This document shows, in pieces, positions 42,728 through 51,467 of a DNA stretch of 64,000 nt. Location: NCBI GenBank assembly GCA_023426145.1, contig JAFABG010000026.1, positions 124,001 through 188,000 of the forward strand, in the 5' to 3' direction. The notes under the pieces were generated by a model that saw only the letters and a program-made list of their open reading frames with translations, had not been told where the DNA came from and did no database searches. Made by a program: the position numbers and the translations under genes. Source of the DNA: Bacteroidota bacterium (lineage in GTDB: Bacteria; Bacteroidota; Bacteroidia; Bacteroidales; Bacteroidaceae). Position 1 is the first letter of the stretch. Every line of letters begins with the position of its first letter.

Positions 42728-43819
42728 TTATAGTTTACTCTTATTGTTTATTATAACTAACCCAATTCCTTTTTGAGAAGCAATAAAAGCTCCACCAATT
42801 AGTCGACGTCCATCGTAAAAGACCGCAGACTGACCAGGAGCAATAGCCGTAGCCACATCAAGGAAATGAACAAATAATCGCCCATCTTCTAATCTGTGCA
42901 CTTGACAAGGGATGGGATGACTACGATAACGAATTCTAACCGTAAGATTTACACAAGCAAGGAGCTCTTGTTCATCTATTATCCGATCCTGTTCAGCCAG
43001 CATATATTCTGTTTCCAATTGCACAGCATCACCTAACATCACTGTATTTTTCTGTGGATTAATTTTTAACACATATGCAGGTTTCCCCAAAGCTATTTCC
43101 AATCCCTTCCGCTGCCCAATGGTATAATATGGTGCTCCCTTATGTTGTCCAAGCTTAACACCCTCTGGACTAACAAACCATCCCGGACCAATTTCTTCAT
43201 CAATCTCAGGACATTGTTCACGCAGAAAATCACGGTAATCCCCCTTAATGAAGCAGACCTCCATACTTTCACCCTCTTTAGATTTTGCCTCATATCCTTT
43301 ATCTGCCAAATAGGCTCGCACTTTAGTTTTGGTATAATGCCCTAGAGGAAATATACAACGCCTAAGAACATCCTGCCCCAATTGCCACAAGAAGTATGAC
43401 TGATCTTTTTTATCATCATCTCCTGCAACAATATAAAGATGTCCGTTTCGTTCTTCTAGAAATGAATAATGCCCAGTAGCAATCCAATCACATCCTAGCT
43501 TATCCGCCCATTCCATTAGAATACGAAACTTAAACAAAGGATTACACATCACGCAAGGATTGGGAGTTCGCCCTTGCTTATACTCCTCAATAAAGTTTTT
43601 CACAATGCACTCCTTGAAAGGTATACGCTCATCCACTACATAATGTTCAATTCCCATTCGCATAGCAAGTTCTTGTGCATCTTGAGGCACATCCCCCCAA
43701 ACACGCATCGTGAGCCCTACAATTTCGTATCCTTGTTCTTTCAACATCAAACAAGTGGCAGTACTATCTATACCACCACTCATGCCTACTAAAACTCTTC
43801 GATTTCGTTCTTTCATCAA
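42728..43819 (-). CDS. mnmA: MnmA-type tRNA-specific 2-thiouridylase
   Basis: 363 residues. PP-loop ATPase motif GMSGGIDSTATCLML near the N-terminus, the catalytic cysteine regions PNPCVMCN (first Cys) and ESMEVCFIKGDYRDFL (second Cys), GWFVSPEGVKLGQHKGAPYYTIGQRKGL and a C-terminal beta-barrel. MnmA inserts sulfur at U34 of Lys, Glu and Gln tRNAs. Bacteroidetes often carry more than one mnmA-like gene; the motif at the second Cys (SMEVCFI in place of the usual QDICFI) suggests this may be a paralogue. The start may be either of two adjacent ATGs (43819 or 43816). Confidence 0.9.
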   Translation of the reverse strand: MMKERNRRVLVGMSGGIDSTATCLMLKEQGYEIVGLTMRVWGDVPQDAQELAMRMGIEHYVVDERIPFKECIVKNFIEEYKQGRTPNPCVMCNPLFKFRILMEWADKLGCDWIATGHYSFLEERNGHLYIVAGDDDKKDQSYFLWQLGQDVLRRCIFPLGHYTKTKVRAYLADKGYEAKSKEGESMEVCFIKGDYRDFLREQCPEIDEEIGPGWFVSPEGVKLGQHKGAPYYTIGQRKGLEIALGKPAYVLKINPQKNTVMLGDAVQLETEYMLAEQDRIIDEQELLACVNLTVRIRYRSHPIPCQVHRLEDGRLFVHFLDVATAIAPGQSAVFYDGRRLIGGAFIASQKGIGLVIINNKSKL

Positions 43820-44168
43820 ATTTTCAACTAATTACAAGCTTACAAATGTACAAGATTTCAAAGAATAAATAAAAAATTCTATCACATACTTACTCTGCAG
43901 CAAAAAGATATTCTTCACCAACCTAATTATTATGCAGTTATCAGATAAGCTAACACGCTAATCTTATAGGTAATGATTAAGATAGAAGATGTATCATTGA
44001 AAGAATATAAGGAGCAAATACGCTATCAGCATTCAGCCAACTATCAACTAAGAAACATCAAACGAGATAAACAATAAAACATTCATCTTTTCAAATTATA
44101 AAAAGTAAAAATGATTGCTTTTTATAATAAATTTTGTATATTTGGATAATAACTAATGAAAAACAATT
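43820..44168. other. Divergent intergenic region
   Basis: About 350 AT-rich bases. On the minus strand TACATTTG (43850-43843) is a -7 box for the mnmA gene. On the plus strand TTG (44115-44117), 19 bases and TATATTTG (44137-44144) make a promoter for the next gene. Between them I see no gene, repeat or strong hairpin. Confidence 0.55.
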
Positions 44169-45047
44169 ATGGCTAATCCTAAATTACCGAAAATATCGGA
44201 AAATGAGCAAGCCTTATTGTATACCAAACTAAACGAATACAACCGAGGCAGATCTTCCTATAAGGAAGCGGGAGTCTATATGATAGCCCTACCTCAATTA
44301 GGGAAAAGTAATTATACACTTTGGTTATACTCACCCAATCTTGAAAAACAATCAATTATTTATATACGAGATTTATCCTCTGATATATACGAGTCGCTTA
44401 GGATAGCAAGCACTATGTTTTATTATTCAAAACGATGCCTTATTGTAGTGGATTATAACGAAAAGAGAATGCAAAGCAACAGAGAAGGCCTCATATTTTT
44501 TGGTAAATACAAAGGACATTACTTGCACGAAATTCTTATGATAGACCCTACCTATTTAAGCTGGATTAGTTACAAGTTTACTCCCAAAATTCCAAAACAA
44601 GAACGTTTCATAAAAATAGCTCGCGCATACTATTCTGTATACTTAGACATGATGCTCCGAAAAGGAAAAGAGAAGCAAGGAATAAGCAAATATCTAGGAG
44701 ACATAGGAGAAAAGTTGACTGATTTAAAGCTAAAAGTAATTCACATTCGCTTTGAAGACGATCCATACAAAACAATTGTATATCAAACAATACCCTACTT
44801 CTTTGTTAAGCAAAAACTTACCTTAATTGATACTAGTGGCAACCTAGTATTATTGAGTATTGCTTCCAAAAGGCCGAGCAGAACTTCAGGTACTGTCTCC
44901 GGATTAGAACATGAATATCGAATTGGAGAAATTTTATACGTATCTTCTGCACGTATCTCACACCACTTTGAGAAACATGGTTCAAAGTATACACGTTTGA
45001 ACCATGTAAGGTTAGCTATTACTAACGCTTCTTCCAATCATCTTTAA
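44169..45047 (+). CDS. Unknown protein with an ExoX-C-like motif
   Basis: 292 residues, no signal peptide. The middle carries LIFFGKYKGHYLHEILMIDPTYLSWI (about 108-133), which resembles the small domain found at the C-terminus of exonuclease X-like proteins (FGKYKG ... YL.W). The flanking parts are not recognised: the N-terminal half is beta-rich (YTLWLYSPNLEKQSIIYIRDLSS), the C-terminal half ends in a basic region. It has its own promoter. Its last 26 bases overlap the end of the convergent metallophosphoesterase gene. A nucleic-acid role is a guess from the motif only. Confidence 0.7.
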   Translation: MANPKLPKISENEQALLYTKLNEYNRGRSSYKEAGVYMIALPQLGKSNYTLWLYSPNLEKQSIIYIRDLSSDIYESLRIASTMFYYSKRCLIVVDYNEKRMQSNREGLIFFGKYKGHYLHEILMIDPTYLSWISYKFTPKIPKQERFIKIARAYYSVYLDMMLRKGKEKQGISKYLGDIGEKLTDLKLKVIHIRFEDDPYKTIVYQTIPYFFVKQKLTLIDTSGNLVLLSIASKRPSRTSGTVSGLEHEYRIGEILYVSSARISHHFEKHGSKYTRLNHVRLAITNASSNHL

Positions 45048-46029
45048 CGAAACTTGACGGGTAAGATATACGGTCAACAACCCCATCTGCTTGGCGAATC
45101 CATGAATTAAAAGAGCGCGTTCCTTCATTCAAAACGATTATTCGGGCACCATTCGGTAAATGATTATATTCGGTATTTCCGCCCGTAAATCGACCGTAAG
45201 ATAATAAAATGCCTTTCCACATCACAGAATAGTCATTATCATGGTCGTGCCCCACAAATATACCCATAACATCACCAGCTTCTTTCATTGCCGCAAACAT
45301 TCCTGTGTTCAGCTTTGGAGAACAAGCTTCTTCCATACGAGTGCCCTTGAGAATTGCATCTTCATCGGAAGCAGCCTCATTAAATTCTGGCAGGGGAATG
45401 TGAAAGAAAGCAAGAGCAGGCAATGGATTTCCTCCATTATGAGAAGTATACTCCTTACTTTGCCTACAATACCAGTTTACTTGATCAAGTGTCAGCCAAG
45501 CATAACCTTTCACCTCCTTCAATTGAGAATAAGAATGTGAATCTAAACAATAAAGTACTGCAGCATCATTTTTATTATCGGAAGAAGCCTTTATTGTCAA
45601 TGTGTAGTCTGGAGAAGGTGCTGTTCCACGGTCTGGCATCAAGCAACCTGGAACACTACGAATTAGATCATAGAGTTGTTCACGCGTTTTCCCATGTTCG
45701 TTGTCGTGGTTGCCAAAAATCACCACAAAAGGTAAATTCCGCTTTGAGACCTGTTCAAGAACCTCCAACATACACTTATCAGCCGGTTCAGAATAAACAA
45801 TGTCTCCTGTAAATACAACAAAATCGGGTTTTTCTTCATCTAATACCTGATTTATACGCACTAAAGCTATATCAGAAGCTGGATTATTATACTTAAAATG
45901 GACATCGGTAAATTGCACAATTTTAAATTTACCATCTTTACGAAATTGGAGTTCTTTCCTTTGAGCAAAGGAAACTGTAGATACGCTTATCGCAATTAGT
46001 GTTAAGATAAATTTCAGTGATCGACTCAT
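45022..46029 (-). CDS. Secreted metallophosphoesterase (calcineurin-like)
   Basis: 335 residues. Signal peptide MSRSLKFILTLIAISVSTVSFA. The metallophosphoesterase core shows all metal-ligand motifs: FTDVHF (Asp, His), VFTGDIVYSEP (Asp), VIFGNHDNEH (Asn, His), FFHIPLPEF (His) and GIFVGHDHDNDY (His, His). Related to PhoD/YkuE-type and phosphodiesterase families. Predicted periplasmic; the substrate is unknown. Last of the minus-strand run from rex; 3' ends overlap with the unknown gene at 44169-45047. Confidence 0.9.
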   Translation of the reverse strand: MSRSLKFILTLIAISVSTVSFAQRKELQFRKDGKFKIVQFTDVHFKYNNPASDIALVRINQVLDEEKPDFVVFTGDIVYSEPADKCMLEVLEQVSKRNLPFVVIFGNHDNEHGKTREQLYDLIRSVPGCLMPDRGTAPSPDYTLTIKASSDNKNDAAVLYCLDSHSYSQLKEVKGYAWLTLDQVNWYCRQSKEYTSHNGGNPLPALAFFHIPLPEFNEAASDEDAILKGTRMEEACSPKLNTGMFAAMKEAGDVMGIFVGHDHDNDYSVMWKGILLSYGRFTGGNTEYNHLPNGARIIVLNEGTRSFNSWIRQADGVVDRISYPSSFVKDDWKKR

Positions 46030-46076
46030 ACTATATTATATTTGGGGGTTAGTAATCTTATCTATCTCTCTTCTTC

Positions 46077-46556
46077 TCAACTTTTTTCTATTAATACTGT
46101 AGCATAAGCAGAAATGCCCTCTTCTCGTCCAGTGAAACCGAGTTTCTCAGTAGTAGTAGCCTTAATAGAAATATCATCTATATCAATTCCAATCACCTCT
46201 GCCATAGTAGCCTGCATCTGGGGAATGTAATTTTTAAGTTTTGGTCGTTCAGCGCAAATAGTCGCATCAATATTTCCAACTGTATAGCCTTTCTGTCCTA
46301 TCAACTCTATTGTTTTTTTAAGAAGAATCTTGCTATCAATATTCTTAAATTCACCAGCAGTATCTGGAAAATGATAACCAATATCACGCATATTCGCTGC
46401 ACCTAACAACGCATCGCAAACAGCATGTAGTAAGACATCTGCATCAGAATGCCCAAGTAACCCTTTGGTATGTTCCAAAAGTATACCGCCTAACCACAAT
46501 TCGCGATCAGCAACCAATTGATGAACATCAAATCCAAAACCGACTCTTATTTTCAT
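46077..46556 (-). CDS. ispF: 2-C-methyl-D-erythritol 2,4-cyclodiphosphate synthase
   Basis: 159 residues. Forms the cyclodiphosphate of the MEP isoprenoid pathway. Zinc-binding GFDVHQL and HSDADVLLHAVCDALLGA, DIGYHFPDT, and the C-terminal TTTEKLGFTGREEGI are all present and full length. It lies between the FAH-family gene and the metallophosphoesterase on the minus strand. Confidence 0.96.
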   Translation of the reverse strand: MKIRVGFGFDVHQLVADRELWLGGILLEHTKGLLGHSDADVLLHAVCDALLGAANMRDIGYHFPDTAGEFKNIDSKILLKKTIELIGQKGYTVGNIDATICAERPKLKNYIPQMQATMAEVIGIDIDDISIKATTTEKLGFTGREEGISAYATVLIEKS

Positions 46557-46580
46557 AGTTAAAAATATATTTAGGTAAAA

Positions 46581-47195
46581 CTAGCGAATATGAAAATCAA
46601 GCAATTTCTCTCCTTCAAGATATCCCTGCAAATGCTGCCCGATACTTACCGGCCCTACACCTGAAGGAGTTCCTGTAAATAACAGATCTCCAATTTTTAA
46701 TGTTACGAATTGGCTCACATAAGCTATGATCTGATCGACTTTAAAAAGCATATCAACCGTACAGCCATGTTGCACTTCTAAGCCGTCAATCATAAGGCTG
46801 AAATTTAGATTCTGGATATCCTTATAACGGTCAACAGGAACAAATGTGCCAATCGCAGCCGAAGAATCAAAGCCTTTACTCAATTCCCAAGGATTACCTG
46901 CTTCACGAAATTTACGCTGTAAATCACGAGCTGTAAAATCAATGCCAACTGTCAAAGCATCATAATATCGATTTGCAAAACGAGGAGCTATATTTTTTCC
47001 TAAGCGGTTTATACGTACCACCAACTCTGTCTCATAATGTACCTCATTAGAAAAGTCAGGAATAAAAAACGGCTTACCATCTTTCAATATAGCTGAATCA
47101 GGCTTCATAAATATGACTGGATTCTCATTTATAGCTGTATGCCCCAATTCCTGATTGTGGAGAGCATAATTCATTCCTACGGCAATGATTTTCAT
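46581..47195 (-). CDS. Fumarylacetoacetate hydrolase family protein
   Basis: 204 residues. Core motifs PVIFMKPDSAIL, VHYETELVVRI with metal-binding glutamates (ETE), GIDFTARDLQ and LLFTGTPSGVGPV. Short single-domain members act as acylpyruvate hydrolases, oxaloacetate tautomerases or decarboxylases; which one cannot be told from sequence. Its start is immediately adjacent to the rex stop, so the two are probably cotranscribed. Confidence 0.9.
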   Translation of the reverse strand: MKIIAVGMNYALHNQELGHTAINENPVIFMKPDSAILKDGKPFFIPDFSNEVHYETELVVRINRLGKNIAPRFANRYYDALTVGIDFTARDLQRKFREAGNPWELSKGFDSSAAIGTFVPVDRYKDIQNLNFSLMIDGLEVQHGCTVDMLFKVDQIIAYVSQFVTLKIGDLLFTGTPSGVGPVSIGQHLQGYLEGEKLLDFHIR

Positions 47196-47858
47196 TTATT
47201 TGAATTCATTAAAATTAAGACGGTTAAACATGACAGCTAGATGAGCATAAAGAGAAGTATTCTGAACCACGATATTTTCTGGGACACGAATTCTAAAGGG
47301 AGTAAAATTCCAAACGGCTTTTATACCACCATTTACCATTGTGTCGGTAATTCTTTGAGCAATTTCAATGGGTACTGTAAGCACACCGATTTGCACACCA
47401 TACTCTTTCATTTTTGCAGGAAACTCTTCTGAGTGAAAAATAGGGATTCCATTCAGATTTGTACCAACCAAATCTGGATTAACATCAAATGCAGCAACAA
47501 TTTCAAGTCCAAAGTGCTTCAATCCTGAATCTTGAAGAAGAGCTCCTCCAAGGCTACCAACGCCAAAAAGAAAAGCTTTATGTATTTCAGTAAAACCTAA
47601 AAAATGCTCCAAAACCGTGATCAGCGCATCAACTTCATACCCAACTCTTGTACGGCCTGTAATATCTACATAAGACAGATCTTTTGCAATCTGCGAGGCG
47701 TCAATATTTATTTCCTTAGATATTTGCGTAGAAGAGACAAAACATTCACCTCGCTGCTTTAGCAATTTGACATTTGACAAATACCAGGGTAGCCTTCGTA
47801 AAGTAGGCTCTGGCACTTTCGTACATTCTATGCGCTGTATCCTTTGGTTCTCTGCCAT
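47196..47858 (-). CDS. rex: Redox-sensing transcriptional repressor Rex
   Basis: 220 residues. An N-terminal winged helix (about 15-85; CFVSSTQISKEINIDASQIAKDLSYVDITGRTRVGY) precedes a Rossmann domain with GVGSLGGALL and AAFDVNPDLVG, and a C-terminal swapped helix (LYAHLAVMFNRL). Rex senses the NADH/NAD ratio and represses fermentation and respiration genes when NADH is low. A minus-strand TATTTTTG (47888-47895) lies about 30 bases upstream. It heads the run rex, FAH, ispF, metallophosphoesterase. Confidence 0.93.
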   Translation of the reverse strand: MAENQRIQRIECTKVPEPTLRRLPWYLSNVKLLKQRGECFVSSTQISKEINIDASQIAKDLSYVDITGRTRVGYEVDALITVLEHFLGFTEIHKAFLFGVGSLGGALLQDSGLKHFGLEIVAAFDVNPDLVGTNLNGIPIFHSEEFPAKMKEYGVQIGVLTVPIEIAQRITDTMVNGGIKAVWNFTPFRIRVPENIVVQNTSLYAHLAVMFNRLNFNEFK

Positions 47859-48017
47859 TCCTTTTATTTATTCTAGTTATAGATTGACAAAAATACGTTT
47901 TTTTTTGGAAATGAAAGAACGATTCATATTATTTCTACGTAGCTATCACCATCGAGTTCTTAAAGCTAAAAGTGTACTAACAAATTCAATCTAATAGCCC
48001 TCAAAAGAATCAAAATA

Positions 48018-48048
48018 TTGCAGAATCCAAGGTAAAATATTACTTTTG
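48018..48048 (+). promoter_or_regulatory. Promoter of the SUI1/YciH gene
   Basis: TTG at 48018-48020, 20 bases, TACTTTTG at 48041-48048, about 22 bases before the ATG. Confidence 0.68.
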
Positions 48049-48070
48049 AGCAAATAAAAAAAGAGAGAAT

Positions 48071-48424
48071 ATGAAAAATAATGATTGGAAAGATCGATTA
48101 AATGTGGTATATTCAACAAATCCAGACTTCAATTATAACAAAAATGATGAATTCCTAGAAGAAGAAACCATAGATAAGCATATACAGAACCTGCGCGTAT
48201 CAATCGATAAAAAGAATAGAGGTGGAAAGATCGTCACATTGGTAAATGGATTTGTCGGCTCTGAGAATGATTTAAAAGAACTGGGTAAACTTCTAAAGAG
48301 TAAATGTGGAGTTGGTGGTTCTGCTAAAGATGGAGAAATCATTGTACAAGGTGATTTCAAACAGAAAGTAATAGATCTTCTACTAAAAGAAGGCTACACT
48401 AAGACCAAAGGTGCTGGCGGATAA
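48071..48424 (+). CDS. SUI1/eIF1-like translation factor (YciH family)
   Basis: 117 residues. The C-terminal two thirds is a SUI1 domain (KKNRGGKIVTLVNGFVG ... LKELGKLLKSKCGVGGSAKDGEIIVQGD), ending in KTKGAGG. The N-terminal 35 residues are charged and probably flexible. Family members influence start-codon selection; E. coli YciH limits translation initiation under stress. It has its own promoter and shares a bidirectional terminator with tsf. Confidence 0.92.
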   Translation: MKNNDWKDRLNVVYSTNPDFNYNKNDEFLEEETIDKHIQNLRVSIDKKNRGGKIVTLVNGFVGSENDLKELGKLLKSKCGVGGSAKDGEIIVQGDFKQKVIDLLLKEGYTKTKGAGG

Positions 48425-48495
48425 TAACCTGAGTTGAAGCTCGATAAAGTATAACTTATCACTGATACTGATTGGCAAATTAGACAGAATTTAAG

Positions 48496-48544
48496 TATAA
48501 TAGAAAGGGTGGAATCTTTTGAAGATTCCACCCTTTCTATTATA
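48496..48544. terminator. Bidirectional terminator between the SUI1 gene and tsf
   Basis: A perfect stem of about 22-24 bp, from 48496 to 48544, with a tiny loop around TTG (48520-48522). It is A/T-rich at the base and GC-rich (AGGGTGG/CCACCCT) in the middle. Confidence 0.88.
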
Positions 48545-48559
48545 TATCTAAATAAAAAT

Positions 48560-49384
48560 TTATTCAGCTCTCAATGTAAATCTCTTGAATGCAGTTACAG
48601 TCAGATCTTTATCGATAGATTTCAAATATTCAGCAACAGTCATCTTACCATCTTGAATATATTCTTGTTTTAGCAAGCAAACCTCTTTGTAGAACTTACC
48701 AATACGACCCATAGCGATCTTTTCAATCATGTTCTCAGGTTTACCTTCTTGACGTGCTTTATCTGCAGCAATTTCCTTTTCTTTTTCCAAAACATCAGCA
48801 GGAACATCGCTCTCATCTACAGCAATAGGATTCATTGCAGCAATTTGCATTGCAACTTCGTGGCCAACTTTTGCATCTACTTCTTTGTTCAACACAACCA
48901 TTGTACAAAGGAAGTTTTTACCTTGGTGATTATAAACAGCAATAGCAGGACCTTCAACAGTTGCATAGCCATCTAGTTCCATTTTTTCACCTGTAATACC
49001 ACTTCTATCAGTTACAGCATTATCAATAGTACCAGTACCCATTGGAAGAGCTTTAACGTCATCCAAAGTTGCACATTTGTTAGCAATAGCAGCATCAAGA
49101 ATATCTTGAGTCAACTTTATGAAATCTTCATTCTTAGCAACGAAGTCAGTTTCACATTTCAAGGCGATCATAGCACCAAAACCATTTTCAGCTTTAGCTA
49201 GTACACAACCTTCAGAAGCCTCACGATCAGAACGTTTTGCAGCAACAGCCTGTCCTTTTTCGCGGATAATTTTCATTGCTCCGTCAAAGTCACCATTTGC
49301 TTCAGTCAACGCATTTTTGCAATCCATCATACCAGCTCCGGTCATTTTACGCAGCTTAGTAATATCAGCCATAGTTACAGCCAT
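48560..49384 (-). CDS. tsf: Translation elongation factor Ts
   Basis: 274 residues. Guanine-exchange factor for EF-Tu. The N-terminal UBA-like domain (ADITKLRKMTGAGMMDCKNAL) and the core signature (LKCETDFVAKNEDF) are clear; the C-terminal half has the second core subdomain. It is the last gene of the rplM-rpsI-rpsB-tsf run, separated from rpsB by 149 bases holding a long inverted repeat. Confidence 0.97.
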   Translation of the reverse strand: MAVTMADITKLRKMTGAGMMDCKNALTEANGDFDGAMKIIREKGQAVAAKRSDREASEGCVLAKAENGFGAMIALKCETDFVAKNEDFIKLTQDILDAAIANKCATLDDVKALPMGTGTIDNAVTDRSGITGEKMELDGYATVEGPAIAVYNHQGKNFLCTMVVLNKEVDAKVGHEVAMQIAAMNPIAVDESDVPADVLEKEKEIAADKARQEGKPENMIEKIAMGRIGKFYKEVCLLKQEYIQDGKMTVAEYLKSIDKDLTVTAFKRFTLRAE

Positions 49385-49423
49385 AGTATATATCTCCTAT
49401 TTTAAAATTCGTTTATAAAAAAA

Positions 49424-49523
49424 GTAGTCAAGTGTAAGTAGTTAAGTAGTCAAGTAGAAATTCTGGCTACATTAAAGTAGTAGTATCCAATACTAACTAC
49501 TTAACTACTTACTCCTTGACTAC
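49424..49523. repeat. Long inverted repeat between rpsB and tsf
   Basis: Left arm 49424-49449 and right arm 49497-49523 pair over 9 + 15 bases, interrupted only by a 2 x 3 internal loop (TG against CTC). The arms are built of GTAGT/TTAAGTAG words that also repeat directly (TAGTCAAGT twice). The 47-base loop can form smaller hairpins (GTAG/CTAC). It is transcribed within the rpsB-tsf message. Confidence 0.8.
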
Positions 49524-49533
49524 TCAGAATATG

Positions 49534-50370
49534 TTAAGCTTCTTCGTCTTCTTTCAAGAAAGCAGCAGCTTTACCAGCATTGATAGCTTCCTCGTCTGAC
49601 TTATCGAGTCTTGCTTTAGTTGATTTCTTCTTGCCTTTGTTGGCAGGAGCCTCACCTGCAGCTTCCATATCAATTTTCTCAGCTTTTCTTTCTTCCAAAC
49701 CTTCTTGCATGGCAGCACAACATGCTTCCAAGATAACGTCTATAGATTTAGTAGCGTCATCGTTAGCTGGAATGATGAAGTCAACATTTGAAGGATCTGA
49801 GTTAGTATCAACGATACCAAAAACAGGTATACCCAAACGATTAGCTTCACGAACAGCAATATTTTCTTTCATTACGTCGATAACGAACAAAGCAGACGGC
49901 AAACGAGTCAAGTCAGCTATAGAACCTAACGTTTTGTCTAATTTAGCACGTTGACGAGAAATCTGAAGAATTTCTCTTTTAGAAAGATTAGAGTAAGTAC
50001 CATCGTTAGTCAATTTATCGATAGTAGCCATTTTTTTCACAGCCTTACGGATAGTCGGGAAATTGGTCAACATACCACCCGGCCAGCGCTCGATTACATA
50101 AGGCATATTAACAGATTGAGCTTTGTCAGCTACAACTTGTTTAGCTTGTTTTTTAGTAGCAACAAAAAGAACTTTCTTGCCAGATTTGGCAATTTGTTTC
50201 AAAGCTTCAGCAGCTTCGTCTACTTTTGCAACTGTTTTGTGGAGATCAATGATGTGAATACCATTGCGTTCCATGAAAATATAAGGAGCCATTGCAGGAT
50301 TCCACTTTCTCTTAAGGTGTCCGAAGTGGCAACCAGCCTCCAATAATGTATCAAAATTTGTTCTTGACAT
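49534..50370 (-). CDS. rpsB: 30S ribosomal protein S2
   Basis: 278 residues. Family signatures MSRTNFDTLLEAGCHFGHLKRKWNPAMAPYIF, GGMLTNF and VDTNSDPSNVDFIIPANDDATKSI. The C-terminus (about 228-278) extends beyond E. coli S2 as a Lys/Ala/Glu-rich tail (KGKKKSTKARLDKSDEEAI), common in Bacteroidetes. Third gene of the rplM-rpsI-rpsB-tsf run. Confidence 0.97.
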   Translation of the reverse strand: MSRTNFDTLLEAGCHFGHLKRKWNPAMAPYIFMERNGIHIIDLHKTVAKVDEAAEALKQIAKSGKKVLFVATKKQAKQVVADKAQSVNMPYVIERWPGGMLTNFPTIRKAVKKMATIDKLTNDGTYSNLSKREILQISRQRAKLDKTLGSIADLTRLPSALFVIDVMKENIAVREANRLGIPVFGIVDTNSDPSNVDFIIPANDDATKSIDVILEACCAAMQEGLEERKAEKIDMEAAGEAPANKGKKKSTKARLDKSDEEAINAGKAAAFLKEDEEA

Positions 50371-50410
50371 CTTGTTTTTCTTTAAATCGTTTACTTTCTT
50401 TTTTGTTTTT

Positions 50411-50457
50411 CTAAACCAACCGCTGGGTAGTCTAACAACAGAGTCCCAGTAGTTTAG
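50411..50457 (-). promoter_or_regulatory. Structured leader ahead of rpsB
   Basis: Nested pairing within the rpsI-rpsB spacer: CTAAAC with GTTTAG closes the element (50411-50416 with 50452-50457), and TGGG with CCCA (50424-50427 with 50445-50448) forms an inner stem. It resembles an autogenous ribosomal-protein leader in position; no family is claimed. Confidence 0.45.
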
Positions 50458-50488
50458 ATACTAAACATTAATTCCGTCAGAGCGCACA

Positions 50489-50875
50489 TTAACGCTTACT
50501 GAACTGGAATCTTCTACGAGCTTTCGGCTGTCCCGGTTTCTTACGCTCAACAGAACGTGGGTCACGAGTCATAAAGCCTTCAGAACGAAGAGCTGATTTA
50601 TCTTCAGCATTGATTTTCACAAGCGCACGAGCAATTGCTAAACGCAAAGCTTGAGACTGACCTGTGAAACCACCACCACACAAATTAACTTTAATATCAT
50701 ACTTCTCAGCAGCAGCCAACTTGTTCAATGGTTGTTTTACAACATACTGAAGAATAGTTGATGGAAAGTACTCTGCAAGGTCTCTCTTGTTAATAGTAAT
50801 CTTTCCTGTACCTTCGCTTACGAATACGCGTGCAATTGCACGTTTACGTCTGCCTAATGCATTTACTACTTCCAT
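50489..50875 (-). CDS. rpsI: 30S ribosomal protein S9
   Basis: 128 residues. Start MEVVNALGRRKRAIARVFV, core CGGGFTGQSQALRLAIARALV, and the conserved basic C-terminal tail ending RRRFQFSKR, which reaches the P-site tRNA. It begins 6 bases after the rplM stop. Confidence 0.98.
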   Translation of the reverse strand: MEVVNALGRRKRAIARVFVSEGTGKITINKRDLAEYFPSTILQYVVKQPLNKLAAAEKYDIKVNLCGGGFTGQSQALRLAIARALVKINAEDKSALRSEGFMTRDPRSVERKKPGQPKARRRFQFSKR

Positions 50876-50881
50876 TATATC

Positions 50882-51343
50882 TTATTTATATGAATTAATA
50901 TCAATCATTTTTGGGTTCTGAGCTGCATGTTTGTGTTCGCCACCAGCGTAAACATACAAATTTCCCAGCAATTTAGCTCCAAGGATATTCTTTGGAAGCA
51001 TACCCTTCACTACTTTTTTCAGCAATCTCTCTTCACCATTTGGTTTTGCAATCAAACGGGCAGGAGTCATCTCTCTCTGACCACCAGGGTATCCAGTATA
51101 TGACAAATAAACTCTGTCATTCCATTTATTACCAGTCAGTTTTACTTTGTCTGCATTAATGATGATAACGTTATCACCGCAGTCTACGTGAGGAGTAAAG
51201 TTTGGTTTGTACTTTCCTCTCAGCAATTTTGCAACTTTTGCACCCAGACGACCTAAAGTTTGGTCTGTAGCATCAACGATAACCCATTCTTTGGTTACAG
51301 TCGCTTTGTTTGCAGAAATGGTCTTGTAACTTAAAGTATCCAC
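50882..51343 (-). CDS. rplM: 50S ribosomal protein L13
   Basis: 153 residues. Signatures WVIVDATDQTLGRLGAKVAKLLRGK, VIIINADKVKLTGNKW and GMLPKN. First gene of the rplM-rpsI-rpsB-tsf run, behind a strong promoter and a leader of about 110 bases. Confidence 0.98.
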   Translation of the reverse strand: MDTLSYKTISANKATVTKEWVIVDATDQTLGRLGAKVAKLLRGKYKPNFTPHVDCGDNVIIINADKVKLTGNKWNDRVYLSYTGYPGGQREMTPARLIAKPNGEERLLKKVVKGMLPKNILGAKLLGNLYVYAGGEHKHAAQNPKMIDINSYK

Positions 51344-51461
51344 TCTTAAATTTGTTTTTTAATTGTTACTACTAATTTTTCTTCACCACTTGTTAGCTTC
51401 CCCGGACAAAGGATAACTAACTTGCTATGAATTAATCTCTTATCTTTTCGAGATAATAATC
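51344..51461 (-). promoter_or_regulatory. Candidate ribosomal-protein leader of rplM
   Basis: The transcript from the promoter at 51468-51498 would carry about 110 untranslated bases with a TTATCT/AGATAA hairpin followed by GTTAG/CTAAC around GTCCGGGG. Autogenous L13 leaders are known in other bacteria; membership in any described class would need a covariance search. Confidence 0.4.
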
Positions 51462-51467
51462 GGCTTG

